DNA of 64,000 nt, from positions 248,001 through 312,000 of the forward strand of contig CAJNDS010002402.1 in the NCBI GenBank assembly GCA_905221605.1. Direction: 5' to 3'. Under the pieces are notes generated by a model. That model was not told the DNA's origin, did not search any database, and was given only the letters and a program-made list of their open reading frames with translations. The DNA comes from Symbiodinium natans (Eukaryota; Sar; Dinophyceae; Suessiales; Symbiodiniaceae). Position 1 is the first letter of the stretch, and the number at the start of each line of letters is the position of its first letter. Both the position numbers and the translations under genes were made by a program. Below are positions 54,561 to 64,000 of the stretch, one piece after another.

Positions 54561-56302
54561 ATGCCAGTCTCGATGTCGAAATCTGCGTTTACCCTCAAGG
54601 GCAAGACGGGTGAAGAGGCGCTTTCAAGCAGAGGTATGTGCACCGACAATAGTTTCGACACATTCTGACGTGACGGTTTCGCCCAGGGCTCTGAATCAGA
54701 GTCGGAATCCGACAGCTCTGATGATGGGGACGGGCTTTTAGATGGTGATCAGCACCGACCTCGGTGCACCCTTTGGGGATGGTCACAGGCGCAGAACTTT
54801 TCGGCAGCCGAGGGAGACCGCGCCCGGGCAACTTCTCCAGGCCCTGACTGGCAAATGGACTGGTGCTCAGAAAGCTTGGGGTGTGTTCTTGCGTGTAGTT
54901 TTGTTCGTGGTTGGCACCGTCCCCAAGTTTCTTGTCAAAGGAAAAGCCACACTGAAAAGATGGTGGTGCGCAGCTGCAGTTGTTGGACTCGCCGAAGCAG
55001 TTCTATTCTCATTTCGGATCAGGTCCAGATCATTCAGTCTGGTGTGGATGTCAACGAAAGGCTGCTAGAGCCGTGCGCAGCTTGAGCGTTTGCAGAGCAG
55101 AGCCTGAAAGCATCGAGTTGCATGCTATGTTTGGGTGCACATCCCAAGGTGGGATCCTGGCTTCAGTCGTTTCAAGCCAGTGCCCCAGTCAATAGTGAGC
55201 TCTGCGAGAAATCTGGGAGATACCCGTCGTCAGCCTATTGTGGAACAGAAATAAAAGCATCCTGAAGCCTGAAGCCTGAACGCCTGCTGATGATGATGAA
55301 TAATTAACAGCCTTCGGGAACAAAAAAAGTAGAGAGTGCTGGTTCTTTCGAGCCCGCTTACTTAAAAAATCGGCTGCAGCCATCCAAGCTCCAGATATCT
55401 GCTGAGGCAGACGATTGGTGCCGAAGCTCTTCACTTTGCCGCCCGGCTGGGTCTGCTTGAGGCATCGAGCTTCGACATGAAAACTTGGGCAATGCTGCCT
55501 TCCTCGTACTCTCTTTGCAGGCTTGCAATGCTTTGTTGCAGAACAAGGCAGAGGTTGACTCGCAGACCGACACAGGCAGCATAGCTTCACGAGTGTCATG
55601 AATCGACTAACGATGGAGTTAGCAGCTGCAGGAGTGACAGCGCTGATGGTGGCTGTCATGTTCAATCGTCTAGACGTTCGGCTCCTAGCCTTTGTAAGGC
55701 AAGATCTAGTCAGCCAGCGCGCTGCTCAAACTAAAGCATGACGGGTCGACGTTAATGGAAGGTCGCAAACCTTCTCTTGCAAGCCAAGGCCAGCGCTCAC
55801 CTCCCTTGAAGTGTAGATTCTGCAGACATTCACGGCTCACACCCACAGGCAAGCGTCCTCCGCCAAGAGTCGAACGGGCTGACTGTCACAGACCTTGCAA
55901 TCTTGGAGGCTGACGTTTCCAAGCAGTGCAGGGTGTAACCTTCATCACCTTCTGTTCGAACTTGCAAGGGCAACGCAAGCATGGTGAAAATACTACTTCT
56001 CCGAGAACAGCAAGAAGACGAGGAGACCGAGAAAGAGGTCAGGGTGTTCGAATCTGCCAGAATGCAGGCTTCTATGGCAATCTGGCATTTCGGTACATCT
56101 GCCTCTGCCAAGGTGATGCAAGCCGCAATAGATGCAGGTGCTGATATCTCCCTACTTCCAGCTATGGACGAGGCTGACTGGTGAAACGATGAGCGCCATG
56201 TCGGTTTCAGCCCTTGCCACTTGAATTGACAGTCCCTCGCGCTGAAAGCAGACGAGATCCTCATGAACCTGGCAAGGCGGGAGATTCAAATCACCGCACC
56301 GC
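54561..56302 (+). CDS. Ankyrin-repeat protein with acidic N-terminus
   Basis: Likely first exon 54561-54617 starts at ATG (MPVSMSKSAFTLKGKTGEE, GC donor); 54687-~54742 adds an acidic linker GSESESESDSSDDGDGLLD. Ankyrin segments follow: 54941-54999 plus 55023-~55052 (AAAVVGLAEA joined to VQIIQSGVDVNER), 55521-55575 plus 55632-55675 (ALLQNKAEVDSQTDTG joined to VTALMVAVMFNRLD), ~55871-55905 (NGLTVTDLAILEADVSK), ~55969-56125 (MVKILLLREQQEDEETEKEV; VMQAAIDAGADIS) and 56233-56302 (LKADEILMNLARREIQITAP). Each ankyrin match has the G-x-TAL-x-x-A...LL-x-x-G-A/V-D-V-N spacing only when the introns are removed. The intron 55000-55022 is only 23 nt. Ankyrin repeats bind protein partners; no catalytic domain is visible. 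The true end was not found. Confidence 0.75.
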
Positions 56303-56713
56303 TCTCAAGTTGAAAACATCCGACATGCAGAGGTAGTTGGGAAGAATGATGACGTGAGCAGACGTCTCGCTAATGAATGTTAATGGCCTCGTGGCCCTGT
56401 GCATGAACTTTGTGCACATGTGCCTTGGCTGGAGAACTCCTCCGCTGAGACTTTGGCTTCCGCTCAGAGGACGCCTCTTTGCGACACCTCAGACACCTCT
56501 TGGCCAGAACAAGGATCGTGTGAGGTTTACTGCTCCGCGTACTCTGCCCAAGTTCCTGAGATCTGATTTGCTAGTCTGGCATGTCTTGCCTGCTGCAGTA
56601 GTAGGGAACTCTGTCAGGCAGAGAACAGTACATTCTCAGTTGCACAGAGCAAGAGAGCAACATAGAGAGCGCAGGATCACAGCACGAATAAACTCCCAGA
56701 AGACACCGCTGAG

Positions 56714-56737
56714 CAGAGAGAGAGAGAGAGAGAGAGA
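56714..56737 (+). repeat. (AG)n microsatellite
   Basis: Twelve AG dinucleotides. Confidence 0.9.
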
Positions 56738-57220
56738 CTCAGACAAAGACCGAGCCCCCCCCGAAGAGACGCTAAGTAAACTCTGAGTAGACAAGAAACT
56801 AATTCAGTTTGCACGCGCGTGATTCTCTTTATTGAGACTCCCTCCTCTTCATGTGCCCACCTTACAGAGCACATGATTCTTTTCTTGGGGGTCATCTCTT
56901 CCACTCTTCCTTACCGGACCACTCAGGTCAACCGCATGGAAGTTTTACCTGCGCAGACTGTGTCGAGAGGTGCGCAGTGTCAGTGGATACACGTCTATAA
57001 CGATTCTCTGAGTTCAGCTCTGCTGGGCGAAGGTTCCTTCTCTGGCATCCACCGTGTCCACCCGTAGAGGGCGGAAGCTCGTCGCAACTTGCTGGAGACT
57101 CCTATGCCTGTTGCATGCCTGCGGTGCATAAGGACAGCTCTTCCAAATCTCATCAGGCTGCAGAGCTCGGCGAGATATGCTTGGCACTAAGCAGGAACAT
57201 GGATGCAGCTACAAAAAAGA

Positions 57221-57239
57221 ATATATATATATATATATT
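57221..57239 (+). repeat. (AT)n microsatellite
   Basis: Nine AT dinucleotides following an A6 run. Confidence 0.9.
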
Positions 57240-58278
57240 TATGTGATGTGACATGTTTCTTCAGCATATGCCACAGATTGGCACATCATACCAGTAGCGG
57301 CAATGACAGCATCTTCCTTCGCGAAAGATCGGTCGTACGTACAATGACTGGACAGGAAGAATCCGTGCCGGCATTGGGGTGTCGCTATGAATAGCAGGCC
57401 ACATAAACATAAAGATCGTGTTGCCGGGTTTCTGCGCCGCCCACCATCATCCAGGCTTTCTAGGAAGGAGCTATCTCATCTACATGCGAGCAAGGCATCT
57501 CTTGTTACTGTGTCGGGCTAATTTTGGGGCATCGTGAATCTTTATGTTGTAATCAAAACACGAGCTGACAAGATCTGGCAGGATCTTTATGTGGGTGCCA
57601 AGAACCAAGGGAACGTTGAAGGAACACGCAAACCCACGTAAGAGCATCCCACAAAGAAAACTCAGGATTCCACAGCTGGTTTCTGCGGCTCAAATGCTCT
57701 CAGAGCCAACCGTTCTGAAAAGCTTTAGGCGCTCTGGACTGCTGCTGCGTCTCCTGCAGCGATAGGAAGCGCCCATTCCAGCTCCTGGGTCGACGTGGTT
57801 TATTAGCCTGCAAGCCCAGAAGATAGCCCAATCGCTGTGTGCCCTGCGGAATCAGCAAAATTCCCATAGTGCTTGCCAGGCTATAGTTCTGTAAGCTTCG
57901 TTTGGAACACGAAACGCGAGGGCACGCTAGCAAGGAGCATGTGAAACCGTTTTATATGCTGTATTTGATGCACGAAAACGCATCGAAACGCCAAGGTGCA
58001 CCTGCGAGGGCGTCATCGCACTCATAGGTTCGAGTACATGTTGGCCTTGGCCTTGCCAAGACAGGTCCGTATCGTTCGCGGTATCGTTCGGGTATCGTTC
58101 CGACAACAATACAGACCCCCTCATCCAAAGCCCATTTCTTGAGGTTACGTTTCAAATGGCAGTTCTGTTTATCACTGTGCCCTGCGGGAAGGCTCCACGA
58201 AACAGGCATTTTGTCAGCGTCTCAAGCCTCACGTGGCTATCACCGAGAGGTAGCTTCAAAAAGAAGTTCACGGGAGGA

Positions 58279-58380
58279 TTAGGGGTTTAGGGGCCTAGTG
58301 TAGGGTTTAGGGAACACCCTAACCCTAAAAGCCCTAAACCCTAAAACCCATAAACCCTAAGAACTAAAAACCCGCAACCC
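58279..58380. repeat. Head-to-head interstitial telomeric repeats
   Basis: TTAGGGGTTTAGGGG, then GTGTAGGGTTTAGGG on the left are followed within a few bases (AACA) by CCCTAACCCTAAAAGCCCTA, AACCCTAAAACCC and more CCCTAAA-like units on the right. TTTAGGG units thus face CCCTAAA units, the order expected if two telomere ends were joined. Units are imperfect. Confidence 0.8.
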
Positions 58381-58743
58381 TTCGTAGTTGGTTATGTTGC
58401 GGCAAGTGAGAGCGTCCTGGATAACTTCAAGATCTCTATGTGGAAATTTCCTTACCCGTCCGATTCCTTCCTCATATGAAGTCCCCCGAAGCTCTTTCAA
58501 GGTTCGTGGCACTTCCTCCTTGTCTGAAGTGGAGTTGGTGCCGGGCGACAGCCGACAGGCATGTAACTTCATCTCCATTCCACTCCGAGAGGCAAGGGTT
58601 CACGTCCTTTGTTTGCTGTCAGGCAGATCCGCGAATCTATCGGCCAATGACCGAGACAGCTCAGAACTGAGACCAGTGGAAGTGTCCAGACTCTGGCGCT
58701 GAGTTTGCACTTTGCTCTGCAAGCTGGCTTAGCTTCACACCAG

Positions 58744-61674
58744 GAGCGGACGTATTTAAATCCAGCTCACTTCTTCATGCTGTTGCGTGCCGTGGGCTCG
58801 GCCCGACTCCGAGACACGATTGGTCTCCCTTTCTTTTCGAAAATCTCAGGCCCACGGCACTTCCTTCTTTGCGGGGGTGCCGGACTCGCTGCTCAAGGCT
58901 GCCGGCTACCTGAAGGAGCGTTGAGTGCATTCATGATATTCATGCTTTGTCAACAGGATGTTTGTGCCTTCATCACGGACAATGTTCCTGCAAGTCAGCA
59001 TGCAGCGGCCCCAGCGATCTTGCCTCAACTTTTTCAAGGGCCCTGGCGCCATCTGCACTAAGCTGCACTTCGTGCAGGTCATTGCCGCTAATGAAGGCAC
59101 TGCCCTGGCATTGGCGGCTGGCCATTACTTGGCCACTGGAAACATTGTGTGGCGCTTGGGGGCTCTGCATGGCTCTGCTTTCTTTCGCCGCGGCACTCTT
59201 TTGCAGGCATGTGTCTATCTCCAGAACTCCGGCCTCGGGAACACCATCAATCCGTTGCTCTCGCTATGCAGCAAGAAGGCTCGGAGACCCCTTGAAAGAG
59301 GGTGCACCTGCGTTAAGATGAGTGCAGGTCTACGCCATTCCAGCGCTGCTTCTCATCGGCTGGCGTGGCGAGCCAGGCCAAGAGCGTTTCATGAGAGCCG
59401 TTCATCTGTTCAAAGTTTCTCTGCCGGCCGAAGCTGAGGACTCGTAAGAATCGTAAGAGTGTTGCAAGGCAAGAAAGACGAGCCGCAGCATCTTCTGCAG
59501 GGTGTTGGGGCCTCAGAAGGCTTGGGCTGAAATCTCTGCTGAAAGGTGCAACATGTGCAAACTGAGGCCCTTACTCCCACCATGCTGGAGAATATGGGAG
59601 TTCCCTTTGAGATCCTGCCGGACTATGCTGAAGGAGGGGAAAGCTGGATGTGTAACTCAGAGAACGCACAAATTCCTTCCACAGGGGCCTTTGAGGTCAT
59701 CACCAAGGCATATGTGGTGGCCACAGGAGTCGTAGTTTCAATTCACCCCAAAAGAGTTTGCCTTCTTTTGGCACACACAATAGCTGAGCCTGGCCCAGGC
59801 CCACATGCAGAAAGAGTGCCGAGCTCAGAGGGCACCTGCACATGGTTCTCCGCATGTGTCTTCTTGGTGTCTTCATATGTCTTCTCGTATAGGTTATTTC
59901 TTGCTGTTGAAGGATGGAGCCTTTCGCGCTTCTGGTAAAGAAAGAGACCTTTGAGAGCTACAGGCCTGTGCTTCTCATGTGTGGGAACTGCTTACCAGCA
60001 GCATGTTGCCGTGGTACAGCATGTTCGGACTCTGCCAGACTCGCCACGTCCATTTCGGTGTTCGGTGGTGGCGACATGCTGCATAGAGAGGCTCCGCCCT
60101 CAGAAATTTTGTGAAAGAAGCTGCTGAGAACTGAAGATTGTCCCGAGGAAATCCTGGAGGAGACCACGCTCAACTGTCAGTCCAGGGCTGCCATGTACCC
60201 ATATGTACCCCTCGGCTCCTAGTCATGGCACCCAAAGTAAACAGGCGAATAACAAGTCCGCGCGGCTTTCCTGCAATCCACTGCTGCCCATGAATCGAGT
60301 TGGCAATCTTGAAGCTGTAGCGCGCATGATGCAGTGGGGGTCGGATACGTATGTGTCGCTGAGATCGACCAGACGTAAGGTTGGGAACCGCAGGCCCAAG
60401 CTTGCAATATGTGGAATCAGGGGTTTGGCAAAAATTCGAACTAGCTTATCGCCGTGCGATTGGCGATGGAGTGGATCAGCTAGGGGTCAATTCGACTGCC
60501 ACTTGCAAACCCAGTGCTGCAAACATGCAAGTATCAATGTGTAGCTTGGAGGCGTCCCGTCTTCGGTCATTTAACAGCATCAGGAGATCATTCAGATCTT
60601 CCCGTCGTCTCCTATGGTCCTGGGTCTTAGCCTGGACAGGGGCATGCTGTTGCGAGTTTGCGATGGCGTTTGCCATGGCGGTAGCTGCAGGTGACAACTA
60701 CCGGGTTTACTTCGCGCGAGATGTTTGAGCTGCGGGTGCAGAAAGGCCATTGCAGCAAAACTGTCATAGAGTATCAGAACTGGTGCTAACGGCCCTTGAA
60801 GACTTGAAGACCGGACCTCGCCGCAAGGCCAATCTCATGGCCACGACTTTCTCACTGCAGTTTTCCCAGTCTTCCCAGTATTCCCGGGGTTCTTTCAAGG
60901 TCTTCTCTTTCACCTTACTGTGCCTCGTTGCGCCACCTTTCTCCTTCCAGGTAGGCAGCATGGGGCACTGCTCATCCATCGCATTGGGCCATGGCCTCAG
61001 AGATAGTTTTCCCAGCCCCCTTTGTTTGGTGGCGTACCTTCAGAGACGTGAATGGAGCTGATGTGACTCGGCAGTCGCTGAGGCGTGGCGCTTGCCCGAC
61101 CGCAGCAGGAGGTGCTCTGCATCGATGGCGACGGCGCCGTGTGGCACTCGGCACTTCCACATGCACTTCGTGTTGCACCTCATTGCTCTTCATGCCCAAA
61201 CACGGACCCTTTTTGGCTGATCAAGCCAATGTCAATAGACTCGAGTGAACGAGGCCTTGATGCACATGGGCTGCTTTGCCACAGTTGGCAAGTGCGGCAG
61301 CTGCCTTGGCTTTGCCCATTCAGTCTCCAGATTTTTAGTTGAGAGAGGCCACAGCGAGCGGTGAGGCCTTGGCAACTTCAAGCACGTGCTCATCAATAAT
61401 GCGGTGCACGATTCAGTTGGCGGCCAGCCTACAGGTGCATTATGTGCATGCTGCAGCTCATGTACCTTCATGTACCATTACACAGCATTCCGTCAGATGA
61501 ACAGATTGTGCACAGGATCGGTCAGCATCGATTTTCCAAGCATTGCGAGGGCATGTGGTTACAAGGAGGTGCTTTGAGATGCTACTAAGAGTTACGAGTA
61601 CTCTGACCATTTCTGAATGCTCAACCAGTTTCGCCGCTCTGGCTCAGGCGCTCAGAGCTCGCAGCACGGCGGAG
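58744..61674 (+). CDS. Phosphonopyruvate decarboxylase (ThDP enzyme), near-complete
   Basis: Catalyses phosphonopyruvate to phosphonoacetaldehyde plus CO2, the step that drives phosphonate (C-P) biosynthesis after PEP mutase. Exons with matching phases: 58744-58791 (LNPAHFFMLLRA), 58850-58897 (GTSFFAGVPDSLLK), 58957-59001 (CAFITDNVPASQH), 59078-59146 (IAANEGTALALAAG, with the ThDP-activating Glu), 59207-59278 (YLQNSGLGNTINPLLSL), 59328-59376 (YAIPALLLIGWRGEP), 59469-59503 (KKDEPQHLLQG), 59546-~59641 (LENMGVPFEILPD), ~59686-59725, ~59913-59963 (PFALLVKKETFESY), ~60116-60179 (EDCPEEILEETTL), 60691-60745 (TTTGFTSREMFELR), 60810-60856 (GHDFLT), 60951-60987 (VGSMGHCSSIALG), 61083-61138 (EVLCIDGDGA), 61254-61293 (LMHMGCFATVGK), 61366-61434 (HVLINNAVHDSVGGQPT), 61516-61568 (DFPSIARACGYKE), ~61629-61674 (FAALAQALRARSTAE). 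The ThDP motif is GDG-x24-NN. No break is seen. Start Met and the last ~50 residues are unplaced. Confidence 0.93.
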
Positions 61675-64000
61675 GTGCGGGAAGCCTTGATGACACTGAA
61701 GGCCTGCGATGCCAGTGGTACTGAGCAGGAGAAGTCATTCATGCTTTGTGCACCCATCCTTGACGTTGACCCCCCAGACAGGCAAGCAGTGGACCTGCTT
61801 TCTTGGAGATTCAGGCTCTGTCAGACGCTCATGGTCCTAAGTCCTCAGGTCCTAAGCGCGGGCAGGAGGAAAGATGAAAGAAGCTGAAACTGAGGCCCGG
61901 AGCTCGCGCTGACCTCGGCCGTCCTACGACATCCACGCATCAGAACAAGGACATGCCTGGGTGATTGCTTTTTCATGTTTGGGCTTGCGGGGCAAGCGCA
62001 TTGAGCGTGTGAGGGCGACAGGGCAACACATGGAGTTTTTCATACCCTCAAACTACGCAGCAACTACTCAGCAACTACTCTCAACCCTACCTTAGCACCC
62101 ATCGGTTTGCTTTTGCTTCCGAAGTTTGTCTGATCTGTCATCTCCTCTTTGTGTGACATGCGCAGTCAGCCACTAAGCTTCTCAGGAGGCTTTCATGAAG
62201 CTGCTGTGCGGAGATCTCCAGAGCTGAGCATGGCACGAAGACGTCTGCACTGCTGAGAAGTATCGCGGGATGGGATGTGGCTGCTTTGGAGGGATGGACC
62301 AGGGTTGAGACGGTTGAGACATGGGCACCGAAGTGTTTAAGCCTGTGCCTGTAGGAGCCTAGGTGGGAGGGTCTGCGTGACCAGCAAAGCTGGTCGAGCG
62401 TGCCAGCACTCTGTTGCCAGGTAGCAAGTCTGCATGGTGCTCCTCTTGTCTACATGTGGCAAGATGTGACAGGATCTGCAAAAGATGGCACCCGCATGTG
62501 GTAGATGCGCCGCACAACGCTGCAGCTTGATTACGGGCCACCTGTATGGTAAGGCTAACTTTGTGTGATCCTGTTGCCAGTTGAGCGCAAGCAGACTAGG
62601 TCTACATCCAAAGAACGACCGGGGGTTTGCCATAATCATCGGAAAAATCTGCGATCGGAGACTGGAAATCGGCCGGGCTCAAGTGATCAGGCATTGAAGC
62701 GTGGGAGATGTCCCCAACGGTTCAGGGTTTAAACTGCGTCAAGCACTTCTTGGCCAGGCTTGGAAGCATCTAGCCGAAAGGGGTGAGAGCGACAGAAGCC
62801 TGCCCCTTACTGTGACGCGCTTCGCTCTGCAGCGTTGATCTACCTGGCCATGCTACCGCCTTTTCTTTTGCCGATAACACGCACCTTCCAGGCCTGGAGC
62901 GAGCTGCAGAGCAGCTGCAGGAGAGGCCGGGTCGCTCCTGCCAAGTTCCATGATTTTTTCCCACACGGTGTCGGTTTCGTAGGTTTCTCGCGTGGCCATG
63001 CAGAGGTGCCAATGGATGGGCGATCCAGTCAGCAGTGCAGCATTGGGAGTCGCCATCAACAACTTCAGGCACGGTCTTAACCGCGACCGTTAGTCTTTCC
63101 AAGTCTTTGCGAGTTTGTTCCGAGTCTGGAGGCGTGCTTGCCCTGATCCGCATGCAAACTGCCTATCTGTCCTGCAGCGCGCCTATCACACGGAGCACAG
63201 GTCATGCCAGATTCCTAGTTCTTCTGGGCATTCTGATGTCTGTCCAGGCCGAGCCTCGTCCGGCAGCAGCGCCGTGCAAGGCTTGCGGTGCTTTGGAGAG
63301 CGGTTGCCTGTTAGCTCTTGAGACACTGCTCGCATCCATTTGGTCTATCTTGCTCTTCCGGCTTTTTCATTTTGACGCTGCGCGACGCCCTCCCCGGTGC
63401 GGGTCCAGGGGGTGGGGAGAAGGGGTTGGAGAGGTTGCAGCGGAACCTCCGCCCCAGTAGCCGATCCAGAGCGGCTAAGCCATGGGTAGCTCAACGGTTC
63501 TAAGGCAATGTCGTGCAACGACTATCAGGATGAGGTCGAATGCGAGACCTCTCGTTCTCAATAAGCTTCCCCCAACCAAACCATAGTCAACGCAGCACGA
63601 CCCAGGAGCTGGGGAGGGGGAGCGGGCCGACACCCAACAAAAAGAGAGATTGGGTCGAACACTCACTTGCATGGAAGGGCAGGGCAACATTTAGGGCTTT
63701 TGGGGGCGGGGATGCAGCGGAGGAAGGGGGCTTCTCACCTCATGACATGGCCGAGGGCCGAGAGGCGAATTCTACGGAAGACTCACTTCATGCGCCTCCG
63801 ATGGATGCTGCGGGCGACGTGCCCTGCAAATGGGGTGACCACGGCCACGGTAGATGAAAGTGACCTGCATGCCAGTTAACCTTGATGGAGGCAGATGTGC
63901 CGAGCGATTGAGGCGGTGACATCACAGAACGTCCTCGTCTTTTTACAGGCTAGCTCGGAGCGTTGCAATGATTGCAAAGAGGCGACTCGCTCCCGGTCAG
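61675..64000. other. Unassigned stretch to the window end
   Basis: The C-terminal exons of the decarboxylase should lie at the left of this stretch; 61684-61760 (EALMTLKACDASGTEQEKSF) is a candidate. At 62990-63080 a + frame reads GDPVSSAALGVAINNFRHGL before a stop, but the minus strand is open there too. The + frame 63035-63460 has two hydrophobic runs (ARFLVLLGILMSVQA; ASIWSILLFRLFHF) and could be a small membrane or secreted protein. None is recognised. Confidence 0.38.

Larger units (their letters stand above)
56303..58278. other. Unassigned stretch
   Basis: The frame 56819-57067 (+) contains LLGEGSFSGIHRVHP before a stop, reminiscent of a kinase glycine loop but too short to assign. The rest, including 56373-56786 (+) and minus-strand frames at 57.7-58.2 kb, is motif-free. 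Confidence 0.4.

Noticed and set aside
57001-57066. Possible kinase glycine loop (LGEGSFSGIHRV)
   Set aside because: It is followed at once by a stop and no other kinase motif lies nearby; likely chance.
1-64000. tRNA, rRNA or CRISPR features
   Set aside because: I saw no cloverleaf with T-loop consensus, no rRNA core words and no regularly spaced direct repeats with unique spacers.
1-64000. Retroviral, LTR, Polinton or other virus-like element
   Set aside because: No reverse transcriptase, integrase, capsid or terminal-repeat pattern was recognised; the ~2 kb tandem units carry host-like exons.

Overview
The window looks like nuclear DNA of a dinoflagellate, most likely a Symbiodiniaceae-type alga. 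Five things in the sequence point there. (1) Introns end in AG, but well over half of the donors I could fix by reading frame are GC, with one probable GA and the rest GT. (2) Interstitial TTTAGGG telomere-type repeats occur at three places. (3) Every gene I can support lies on the + strand, the one-way gene order described for dinoflagellate chromosomes. (4) Homopurine, triplet and CT microsatellites are dense. (5) The gene content fits an alga (Mei2-like RRM, CDPK-like kinase, cyclic-nucleotide-binding and ankyrin proteins, POT transporter). Because exons are short, I rebuilt genes by joining exons whose phases agree and whose joined product matches a family. Exon edges are therefore inferences unless stated.

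Layout. 0-2 kb: an apparently intronless 522-residue unknown protein whose 5' part carries GCCATTTTGGC repeats resembling the dinoflagellate spliced leader. 4.8-5.3 kb: weak glycosyltransferase-like exons. 6.0-7.8 kb: a cyclic-nucleotide-binding (cNMP) domain gene with a clear stop; 10.0-10.6 kb: a second cNMP domain. 10.6-19.7 kb: mostly unassigned, with a Mei2-like RRM fragment at 16.2-16.4 kb. 19.8-25.3 kb: parts of a Gln-rich disordered protein. 25-29 kb: unassigned, with an AT-rich island. 29.3-35.2 kb: a gene joining a dual-specificity phosphatase, a Ser/Thr kinase and EF-hand-like segments. 37.0-37.3 kb: tandem repeats with internal hairpins. 38.2-40.0 kb: unknown multi-exon gene. 42.1-44.0 kb: a complete POT/PTR2 peptide transporter with one intron. 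45.2-50.6 kb: two and two-thirds near-identical ~2 kb tandem units filled with tiny phase-1 exons encoding WASFD or WDAF motifs. 50.8-52.5 kb: a microsatellite field including a long hairpin. 52.8-53.6 kb: UVR-motif gene. 54.6-56.3 kb: ankyrin-repeat gene with a 23-nt intron. 58.3 kb: head-to-head telomeric repeats. 58.7-61.7 kb: phosphonopyruvate decarboxylase, nearly fully reconstructed.

The genes do not form an operon or one pathway. Several (phosphatase-kinase-EF hand, two cNMP proteins) are signalling proteins. The decarboxylase points to phosphonate biosynthesis and the POT carrier to peptide/nitrate-type uptake. The most unusual item is the WxxF exon array. I found no convincing rRNA, tRNA, CRISPR, or virus-like element.
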